From: Dysidea avara
Lineage: Eukaryota; Porifera; Demospongiae; Dictyoceratida; Dysideidae
Assembly (NCBI RefSeq): GCF_963678975.1
Contig: NC_089275.1
Coordinates: 248,001 to 312,000 of the forward strand
Length of the DNA: 64,000 nucleotides
Direction of reading: 5' to 3'
Made by a program: the position numbers and the translations under genes. Each line of letters opens with the position of its first letter. Position 1 is the first letter of the stretch. Below the pieces are notes generated by a model. That model was given only the letters and a program-made list of their open reading frames with translations. It was not told where the DNA came from and did no database searches. Shown here in pieces: positions 55,384 through 64,000 of the stretch.

Positions 55384-58300
55384 CTCAGTGTTATAGTGAA
55401 GTGGAGAAATTGAGAGAAGCTGTTGAAGCTTACAAGGAGAGGAATATGTTTCTAGCCAATGAAATATTAGAGATGAATCATCTCCATAGTGATGATGCTG
55501 ACCTGATAGCTGCTAAATCACAGTGAGTTTTGAGTGGCTAGTTTAAATTCATTTGTTGCTATGACTACAGGCAGAATGACCAGTTACAAAGGGACTTGAC
55601 TCGTATTCAAAGTCGTTATCTTGTCTTGTTGGAGGAGATGAAGAAACCTAAGATGAACATGGGAGGTGTAACTTATATTAGAGCTTAGAGTGTGTCTGGT
55701 ATTAAGACTGTGTGGCTTACATTAGGGCTTAGAATGTGGCTAATTATTAGGATTTGCGAGTGTGGCTGTGTGTGGCCTTATTGTTCTGTGTAGACCTTGT
55801 GTCTACATGTACAACACACACATTTCACGGACTTTGTCCTCCAGTTCTTCTCACTGACAACACAAGCTGTCTACAGTTTTTTTTTTTTCCTCCGGCCCTA
55901 ATGGCACTCCCTTCCTCCCACACATCTCTATAGAATGCTAACAAAATATTTGAAAAATTAATTATAACCTACAGAAAAGAACCTACACAGAACCTACAGC
56001 ATGCCCAGGGTTCAATGGGCAGGCAGGTGCCCCTCAGCGACAGCAAGATCAACTGCTGGAGGCACACACGGACACTTGGATCTTGAGCGTGATCCTCTGA
56101 TGCACATAACTGAAGAACGGAGCAAGGAAAACCCCAAACTACAACGGAGCCAGCCCATCACCACAGAATATGGGGAATTCCACTTCTCGCTCAGCAGGCG
56201 GGCAAGATGTTTATAAGTGGTGGTGGCAGCCCTTCCTATGCCACCCGAAGTGGAAAAAACAAGGGGGGTAAAACTCCCATGCTCCACCTCCCGAATGCGT
56301 TCCTCATAGGCACGACGTTTCTCTAGTTCATGTTTACGAAAAGCAGTAGATAGCGTAGAGGAACGATTAGAAGTTGCAAAACAGTTAAAAACCGGTGGGG
56401 ACTATTCTACGGAACGGAACGGAACGGAACGGAACGGAACGGAACGGAATGATGGACTAAACTGCGGAACGGAATGCTTTCTCAGATTGAAGCTTGCAGC
56501 TTACCATTGCTGTACAAGTTAACAGTGGCACTTCCAGCAGGTAATCAAACCAAACGTACCCCAAGAAAGATAAAACGAATTTAAGGATCGATTGTGGGTT
56601 CTTGTTGGTTGTCATTAGTAACGAAGTACTAATTGTGGGAATAGCTGACTCAGTGATTTCATCTTCGGATATATCAAGTAGGGAACTTAATGCATGACTT
56701 GTTTTTACTAGTATGTGAGTTATTTTTACTTACTTGACTTTAGAATGTACAGTCTGAGGCCCAGCCTTTCTAATCGGCATAAATCAGTATGTGTATAGCT
56801 ACACTACATAGGAAACAAGTATGGTGACAAGCTGAATCAACTCAGTCTAAGTAGAATCTAAAGGAATTTTGTGCAGTGTGTGAGGAGCAAACATTCAGAT
56901 ACCTCAAGGAGGCTATATTGTGTGAACATCAATGATTCATTAACAGAGTAGTGGACTATTGTCAGATATCTCAGCCTGAGTACTGAGTTGAATTCTGGAT
57001 GGGGTCTATTTTACAGAATGGAATGCTTTCTGAATCAACTTGCAGCTTGGCTAGCTGCTATCATTGCTGAAATTGCATTTTATCAGTGGAACCTCCAGGA
57101 AAATGGAATAGGATAATTATAAAACATTAATTGATTGTTTAGGTAATCATGACTTTATTCAGTCTAATAAACAGAATATATGGTTGATTGAGTGAGGTAT
57201 CACTTTCAGAATGTTCAGACGACCAGTGATGAGATGCATGGATTCATCGAATTTTTGTTGTGGTTGGAGGCAATAAATATCCAAAAGCAAACTGACTGTA
57301 TAATATTAATTCACTTTCTTTATATTTTCTCAATTTTGAGCCTGTATACAAATAATTGAATTTTCCTTGTCAATAGAAATCCTAGAATAAGATGGGAGAG
57401 AAACTTATCTTTGTTTACCTATACTGTACAACCAAGAGTTCGTAATACTGATTTGTATGGGGGAGAGTGTCTAACTCTCAGTATGGCCTGTACAAACACC
57501 CTGGGTAAAGTTCACCTTTCATCAAATCAACACATTTACTGGGGGATAGAAAACTGTTGATTAGAGTTGCTGAAGAAGGTAAAGCCTTTGTTCTGAAATA
57601 AGGCCGAGGTGTTACTTTAAGCAGGGTGTTTGGTAAATGCATTCAAGTTAGACACTCTCCACCTTATTATGAACTCTTGGTACAACTTCAAAGGAAATGA
57701 AGAAAGCATACAGATGAATCAATAAAATCACTACAGTAAGGTGAATTACAGACTAGTGAGATCTTGGTTAATTAATGACAGTGGTTGGAGATTAAGTGTG
57801 GTAGCTTCTTGCTCTGGAATATGTTGCAAAGTGGAAGTACAAATCAAAATGGGATATCAATTTCAGTATGAAAAATTTGTATACATAAATAATCTAGCAT
57901 TACTATTTCATTTGTCCTCCACTTAAACATGCTACAACAGTACTAGTGTCAGTACATTGGCAGTGAGTCCACCTTGAAATCTCAACTCTAGAGTAGATCC
58001 AACACAGGACAGCCCGCACTGTAACAAATACATGTGATCCCATTGTAATTTCATGGACCAGCTGGACTGGGAATCACTTGAAAATAGACGAACAAATTTA
58101 ACCTGTTTTGTTTGAAGTGAAGCATGTGAAATGTTACACTTAAGAAATCCTAGGATTCTTAGGTGGTATGTAATTAATGTAAGTGTTCCATTTCAGGTCT
58201 GACTAGATACATTGAAATTACACACACATCCTGGTCCAAATCACGTTTGCCTGGTGGCTACGGGCATGGTTTCACATGCGGCTTATAATAGAGATTTGGC

Positions 58301-58779
58301 TGATCTTGGAGTTTTGACATTTAGCCTGATTCAAGGCTAACAGTCAGACACATCCTTGAATTGTGCAACAGATAAAATCAGCTCACTATTGAATATGGCA
58401 TTAGTCCACTGCACCAGCTGTTAATATATAATAACTCCATGTATACAATTCAGTGATGTTTGCAGAATATACCCTCCTTGCGGTCTGCCAAAATATTTGC
58501 TCCTCACACACTGCACAAAATTCTTCAAGTTTTAATTCAGCTGGCTCTTTCCTGTTACCAGTATCTTCCTGCTTGCTTTATTTATACACTGACTTATGAC
58601 TTGAAAGACCGACCCAGACTGTTTTCTAAAGTCTAAATAAGAAAAACAGCTCACATAAAGTTCCCTTCCGTATGGATGAACATCACTGATACAGCTCATC
58701 CCACAATAATACTTCGTTACTAATGACAACCAACAAAAACCCACAATCGATCCGTTAATTCTTTTTATCTTATGTTTAA

Positions 58780-60734
58780 CCATAGATACTAGACTTATAA
58801 TAGGGATTGGCAACGGAGGCGTAAACGGAAATAATCCGCGTTTCGCTTTTCCGTAATACTGTTAGGAATTTTCAAGTCACTCCCAGCTAACCGCTATCAT
58901 AGTGCCGCTATGCTACTGAGAATGTTTCATGTGTTTCCACGAAGATTTAGTCTTTAAAGGTACGTAGCTCCATTAGAGATTCTTGCTAGCATGCGTGATG
59001 GAATTTCAGTACGGAAGTGAAACCTGCCTTTATTCTTTATTATTAATTACTAGGCAGACAGCACAGCTGGTGTGCCTAGGATGTAAAATCAACAATAGTG
59101 AAGCGTATGTTACAATCAATAAGTGTACGTATGCTACAATTACTAGTTGTGAACAAAAAGTTACAGTATGTATGTGTTACATAAAAACACTAGACGCAAG
59201 GCACCTTCACTGCACTGCCTTACGTCTTTATGCAGTGCAGCGAAGGTGCCTTCGTCTTTATCTCTCGCATTGCGACAGTGAGAAGACTAGACTAAGAGAT
59301 GAGAGTTAAGCAGCTTAGATTAATAACTTTCTAATGGCGGAACAATTTTCCCTCACCCACATTGTATCTGGACAAAACTGTATGCCGAAAAGTTGTAGCT
59401 AATCTGCTAAAGCATGAATTTAACTATAGGACATCCTCACATCTCTCTGGCTTACCTGTACAGAACCACAAATTATTCACACTTCAAGCACTGACTGTTC
59501 TATTAGAGTTATCGACTGCTTTATTAGAGTGTATCTGAACCTTTGAAGTCAGCATTGATGATTACACTCCATCAGTTTAGACCACTCAAGTTCAAATGAG
59601 ATACTGTAGCGGACTGGGTGTGCCCCTCCTTTTACAGCTCCTGAACTCTAGTAGGAGTAAGACCTATTATGTACACCAGACCATAAACTGAATTTGAAGT
59701 CAGTGAAGCATCATCCTTGATCTCAACAATGAGGGACATTCCATATCCATGAGGCAGTACTGTCACACAGGATCAAACATAGCACAGTTCATACACCCTA
59801 TACAACTTTGATTTGTGTGCCATACAACTCAAGTTACAAATAACAACACCTTGCCAGGCTATTATTTACATGTCATATGAAACTACATGATGTAAACATT
59901 GCAAATCTGACTAGGAGGTTGGTTCTTGCTCTACTCTTGCATGGGCCTGTTGCAGCTTGTCTTGTGTTATACTTCTGACTCCATCTAGTCTGCCAGCAGG
60001 TCTGTTGGTTCTGCAACTGTTCACTCAGATGCCAACAGCTTACCTAGCATTACAATAAATCATAAATCAAAAATCAAATTAAGACTACTTCATAAACACA
60101 CCACAAATAATTCATTACACCAGAGTAATTTCTCCTGCCAGATATTTTATGTGGGCAGCAGGAAAGACTCCTGGTTTCTGTTGCACAAATTTTCCCAAAA
60201 TACAATAAATTACGTCATCATATTTTTTGCACTAAAGATAAATTTACATATACATAGTGAACCAGATTCAACTGTATTGGGGAAGTCAAGAACCTAAGCC
60301 CACAGTACTTTCAAAGTTCAGCAAAAAAAAAAGGCTGTAATCCACATTCAACCATAAGAATGTGAACTATACAATGTGTAGAGTTAGCCCTGTCAACACT
60401 CCAGCTGTGGTCATGGAATATGGAGAACAGTGACCAGGTAATTACTTGCAGTCCCCAAACAAAATGTCTGGCACGTAAGACTAATACCAAAGGAGATTAG
60501 ATACCTTTGTGCAATATGCAATTTCATCAGATTGTTTACTGAGGTAGTTGGTAAACGTCATATTAAGTCAAGTTGTATTATTATGTGCATAATTATATTC
60601 ATGAAGAGGGTAATTTATTTGAAACGAGTTCGAAAAACATTTCACCCATTGTTTCTCATTACCACACCTATGTGTTGGTAATGCAGCACACACACAAAAG
60701 GCAAACACAAAAACACACTTTTGTACTACAAAGT

Positions 60735-60765
<31 letters not shown>

Positions 60766-61592
60766 GCTTTTGGTAATAGTATAGCAGCCAGGCACACACA
60801 CATTAAAGCAAAACTTTCAGCAATAGCATCAACGTAATTCCAAAAACCCAGTTTGAGACCCATTGCTAAAGAGCACACACTAGATCATTATCTGTAATAT
60901 TCTTCCCTCTGGTTCTTAGGTGGTCTTCCAACCTTGAATTTCTTGTAATTTCTCTCCTTTCATCAAAGTTCTGATGCCAAGACTATACATGTGAAATTTT
61001 CTGTTGCTCATTTTAAACTCTGCCTACACGAAAGTAACAGGAAGGATTCATAAACTAGATATAGAGTGACATTCTCCAAAGTTAAAATTTGTACTGAACC
61101 TTGGAAACTCTTCAGAAAGTAGTTCACGAAGCTCAGTAAAACTACACAAACTTGTACAAATATCGCTCTGAAATGCCCTGTAAATAAGCATTCTCCCTCA
61201 AACAACGCCCCTATTATTAGAAAATTTGATCCATTAACACTTCCAAGGTCAAAATAAAAGGGTGGGAAATGTTAACACCGTTTAGGAACGTTGTGTCACT
61301 TCAAGAAAACTACACAACGGTGAATAGCGTTGAACTCCACAGTAAACAACAAAATGACAGCTCGCTAAAACACACAAATAAGAAACTTACCCATCCAATG
61401 TACTTCATATAGCCATAACTTCAGCTTTAACGCACGAAGAATACGTGCACTGCACGCCTGCTCGAGTACCTGTCACTCAAAGGCTCCACCATCTTCTACT
61501 TCACCAGCGAAACAGCGAAACGCGCATTAATTTACGAAAATAATAATTTTGTAGTGCGTTGCCAATCCCTATTATAAGTCTAGTATCTATGG
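58780..61592. mobile_element. Innermost DNA element (2.8 kb), TTTAA target duplication
   Basis: It starts CCATAGATACTAGACTTATA and ends TATAAGTCTAGTATCTATGG, perfect over about 34 bases and then weaker to about 75 (GCGAAACGCG conserved). TTTAA lies on both sides (58775-58779, 61593-61597). Inside: a strong hairpin (59199-59254), a CA tract (60730-60760), and open frames without family resemblance (58983-59309, 61008-61205). No transposase was recognised, so probably non-autonomous. A partial relative of its end (TAATAGGGATTGG) is at about 63467. Confidence 0.88.
59199..59254. repeat. Strong hairpin, 20-bp arms
   Basis: AAGGCACCTTCACTGCACTG is followed after 15 bases by CAGTGCAGCGAAGGTGCCTT, complementary except for one position. 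It lies inside the innermost element. Confidence 0.9.
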
Positions 61593-61957
61593 TTTAACCA
61601 CCCACTGGAGATGCCACTGCTAACTTATAAGGGAAGTTTCAGCAATGGTAAGTTGCAAGCTTCAGTTTGAGAAAGCGTTCCGTTCCGTGGTTTAGTCCAT
61701 CATTCCGTTCCGTTCCGTTCCGTTCCGTAGAATAGTCCCCACCTTAAAAACCCTCACATCAAAGAAGGTATGGTGGTGTAGGCACCTCCAAAAGCCGGAA
61801 ACCCTGATGTCTACCCTTGCGTCATCATCTTGAATGGCAGAGCGATAATGTAAGGTCTCACCAGACAAAGGGTGCAGCTGTGGTTCAATCTAAGCTGTCT
61901 ACAGTATTTACTTAGGGTTACCCTAACCCTGTACCGCATGATTATGGCTTCCCTATG

Positions 61958-62636
61958 ACTAGTGTTGTTTTAGTTAACTATAGCTAAAACTAAAAGTACT
62001 TTTAGTGAAGCAAATAATGTGTATTAGTTAACTAGAACTAAAAGCAAATCCATGATATAACTAAAACTACATCTTTAACTAAAATACAACAGAATAATTT
62101 ACTAAATCTAAAACTAAAAAGAATTACTATAACTAAAACAACAAATACAATATAACCATAGTTAAATCTATAACTAAGAAAGATTACTATAACTAAAACT
62201 AAAATTATTGAAGAAACTAGCTATGTAAAACTAAAATTCCTTATTAAAACAACACCATGTTGCTCAGATCACTACACGTATAAGTTCACATATGTTCTAC
62301 AGGTGGAACAAAGCACAGAATGAAATTGTACTGCTTTATGTAGCATCCAAACATCAGTATATGCTATAGTTTGTGACCTGATGGTGGTTTAGTTAGCTAT
62401 AGCTAAAACTTAAAGTACTTTTAGTAAGACAAATATGTATTAGTTAACTATAACTAAAACTATAACTAAAGATTTTCACATTTTTAACTAAAACTAAAAT
62501 AACATGCACAGAATAAAACCATAATTAAATCAATAACTAAAAGGAATTAGGAAAAATTACTACAACTATAAAACTAAAATTACTGACGAAACTAACTAAA
62601 ATTAAAACTAGAAGTCCTTACTAAAACAACACTAGT
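61958..62636. repeat. Second copy of the AACTAAAACTA element
   Basis: It begins CTAGTGTTGTTTTAGTTAAC and ends CTAAAACAACACTAGTG as at 38196-38980, with internal deletions and substitutions. It is part of the duplicated segment. Confidence 0.8.
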
Positions 62637-62820
62637 GCTGACATGCTTAAGCACCTGTAATTTTCATAGTGACTGGATTGATTGTAAGGGCCTGTTCTTT
62701 ATTTGTAACATTTTGTAACTGGTGGAACACAGCTGAAAGCAAAGTGTAATGGCTACCGTAAGAAAGAATGATGTCATAAAATATCAGAATGCTCACCCCA
62801 ACAATCAGTTACTGAGAAGT

Positions 62821-63901
62821 GTGTAGTAAGTCTGTCTGTCTGTCTGTCTGTAGTGTGTCAGTGTATGTATCGGTCTGTCTGTGTGTAGTAAGTCAGTCTG
62901 TCTGTGTGTAGTGTGTCAGTCTATGTATCAGTCTGTCTGTGTTTAGTGTCTCAATCTATCTGTGTGTAGTGTTATTGTGTCTGCATGCAGCGTATATCAG
63001 TCTGTCTCTGTGTAGTGTCTCAGTCTGTCTGTGTGTAGTGTTATTGTGTCTCTATGCAGTATATATCAGTCTGTCTCTGTGTAGTGTGTTCATCTTCCTC
63101 TGCAGTGTGTCTGACTGTCTGTGTTATCTTTCTTTGCATAAAATGAAAGTTTAGTTTCATTGGTTCCATATCTTTTACCTAGAAATTGTTAATTGACTGA
63201 ACATGTAATAAATGTGTGACCTGCTAAGGGAAAACCAGACTAGTTTTATGATTTCATTGTTGCCTGGCAGGAAAACCCACTGGCTTGTAAAGTTTCACAA
63301 GTCATGAGTGTAACAACAGTCTATGACATCAAGGCAACGTAGACAAACCAACAAGCACATGTAACTCATATGTGCTTAATGGTACAGAGACTACAGAAAT
63401 AGAACAAATATATCAACCGAATTTGATTGTGTTGAAGTACTATCCTGTGTTTCACCATAACTTGTAATAGGGATTGGAAACAGCATCACCCGACCAGTAT
63501 ATTACCTGTACACTTGACATCACTGGTTAGGTACGAGGCACATTTCACTTGCTACCACTTTGAAGAGCATGAAAAGACTAACATTTCGTCTTACTGTAAA
63601 CTAGTATTTTAGGTTTTATATAGTATGAAGGTTCTCTAAGGTTGAGTGATACAAGCTGCTTTGGTGGAAGCGATTGACTGGCCTTTCCCACCGAAGAAAC
63701 TCATCTTATTGTGTCATTTCAGTATCACTACTACACCAAGGTACACTCCTGTAGCCTTTGTACATACCTTCTGGTATCAGTGATACATGGCTTTTTAGAA
63801 CCCCTTTGGTCAGTAGAATTTGATAGAACGGTTTGTAAGTGACACTTCCTAGTTCAAAAACTGTGTATATCTTTTGTTACAGCTTTGTTCAGTGTTGTTG
63901 C
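62821..63901. other. Region without supported gene
   Basis: 62830-63120 is a GTCTGTCT/GTGTAGTGT-rich tandem region that begins where homology to the parental locus stops. 63130-63900 shows no exon, terminal repeats or RNA gene, other than a short match (about 63467) to the innermost element's end. Confidence 0.5.
62835..63120. repeat. GTCTGTCTGTGTGTAGTGT-type repeats
   Basis: A GTCTGTCT microsatellite leads into about six loose copies of a unit of roughly 45 bp with CAGTCTGTCTGTGTGTAGTG. Similar short phrases occur at 6215-6260 in RUNDC1-like intron 11. ORFs across it are low complexity. Confidence 0.75.
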
Positions 63902-64000
63902 CAGTGTTCGGCAAGTTACTTTTTAAAAGTAACTAGTTACATATTACATATTACTTGCAACTGAACTATTTAGTTACAGTTACATATTACCCATAAAATA
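63902..64000. mobile_element. hAT-type element, second copy, cut by window end
   Basis: It starts CAGTGTTCGGCAAGTTACTT and follows the element at 30775 closely through AAAAGTAACTAGTTACATAT and ACTGAACTATTTAGTTACAG. The right end lies beyond the window. Confidence 0.85.

Larger units (their letters stand above)
56394..61743. mobile_element. Long-TIR (MULE-like) transposon, 9-bp target duplication
   Basis: The left end GGTGGGGACTATTCTACGGA and the right end TCCGTAGAATAGTCCCCACC are exact complements, flanked by TTAAAAACC (56385-56393, 61744-61752). Next to each end is a (GGAAC)n array, then a TIR that pairs for about 700 bp: 56394-57090 with 61598-61743 plus about 58440-58779. The right TIR is split by the inner insertion (58780-61592). 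Without it the element is about 2.5 kb. A further degenerate copy of the terminal region lies at about 56998-57100. The unique middle (57100-58440) has no recognised transposase. Long TIR and 9-bp duplication suggest Mutator-like. Confidence 0.9.
55878..61891 (-). mobile_element. 5'-truncated LINE, 14-bp target duplication, split by nested elements
   Basis: AAGCTGTCTACAGT flanks both sides (55864-55877, 61892-61905). A T run starts at 55878, which is a poly(A) tail on the minus strand. LINE sequence is 55878-56384 plus 61744-61891, about 660 bp. When the inserted DNA is ignored, the two parts form one continuous minus-strand frame: DARVDIRVSGFWRCL and FFDVRVFN on the right, then HELEKRRAYEERIREVEHGS, FTPLVFSTSGGIGRAATT, SVVMGWLRCSLGFSLLRSS and CIRGSRS on the left. 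This block is found after the RT domain in many invertebrate retrotransposons; its D..FDVRV..HELEK pattern recalls a PD-(D/E)XK nuclease fold (inference). RT domain missing; inactive. Confidence 0.9.
53430..62820 (+). pseudogene. Partial duplicate of TBC1D2 exons 12-17, broken
   Basis: The DNA matches about 35970-39176 of the TBC1D2 gene, introns included. Exon counterparts: 12 at 53486-53604 (7 bp shorter, frameshifted, in-frame TGA), 13 at 53655-53755 (1 bp longer), 14 at 54021-54079, 15 at 54386-54774 (CAA to TAA stop at about 54657), 16 at 54909-55524 (split by a MITE), 17 at 55572-55664. The following intron copy is split by a 6-kb nested insertion, then resumes at 61906 and runs to about 62820. 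No PH or TBC exons are present and there is no start. It is same-strand, about 5 kb downstream of the parent: a tandem segmental duplication that has decayed. No coding role is expected. Confidence 0.93.

Noticed and set aside
58983..59309. 108-codon ORF as transposase of the innermost element
   Set aside because: It runs through a hairpin, has no DDE-type or zinc-finger pattern, and its composition is not protein-like.
1..64000. CRISPR array or other prokaryotic defence system
   Set aside because: The regular repeats are contiguous minisatellites without unique spacers, and the window is clearly from an intron-bearing animal genome.

Overview
This window looks like metazoan nuclear DNA, probably from a sponge or another early-branching invertebrate; the taxon is an inference. 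It is AT-rich. It holds spliced genes with GT-AG introns of two size classes (about 44-53 bp, or hundreds to thousands of bp) and a heavy load of transposons, inverted-repeat elements and minisatellites. No bacterial operons, CRISPR arrays, rRNA genes or convincing intact tRNA genes were seen.

I rebuilt four gene models exon by exon, requiring splice sites and reading phase to agree. (1) A RUN-domain gene like RUNDC1, + strand, 1789-13195, 14 exons, 487 codons. (2) A short unrecognised gene, + strand, 13611-14065, at least four exons. (3) A MOB3-type MOB kinase activator, - strand, 14477-22463, 8 exons, 211 codons. (4) A TBC1D2/Armus-like Rab GTPase-activating protein, + strand, 22582-48612, 31 exons, 976 codons, with PH domain, coiled coil and TBC domain and both catalytic fingers present. 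MOB3 and TBC1D2 are divergent with only 118 bp between their start codons, so they probably share a promoter. That promoter and the RUNDC1-like promoter each carry the 8-mer TCACGTGA. Two of the genes have membrane-traffic domains (RUN and TBC); whether they act together is not shown by the sequence.

The large introns are transposon nurseries. They hold four non-LTR retrotransposon fragments counting the one downstream, hAT-type, pogo-type and TTAA-type elements, long foldback elements, and a 21-bp minisatellite of about 46 copies that was itself hit by an hAT element with a perfect 8-bp target duplication.

Downstream of TBC1D2 lies a broken partial copy of that gene's own middle (exons 12-17 and the following intron; 53430-62820). 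It is a pseudogene. A 5'-truncated LINE landed in it (14-bp target duplication), a long-TIR DNA element landed in the LINE (9-bp duplication), and another DNA element landed in that one (TTTAA duplication), giving three nested layers. The inner long-TIR element and a foldback element in TBC1D2 intron 3 share terminal bases and 9-bp duplications and may define one MULE-like family.
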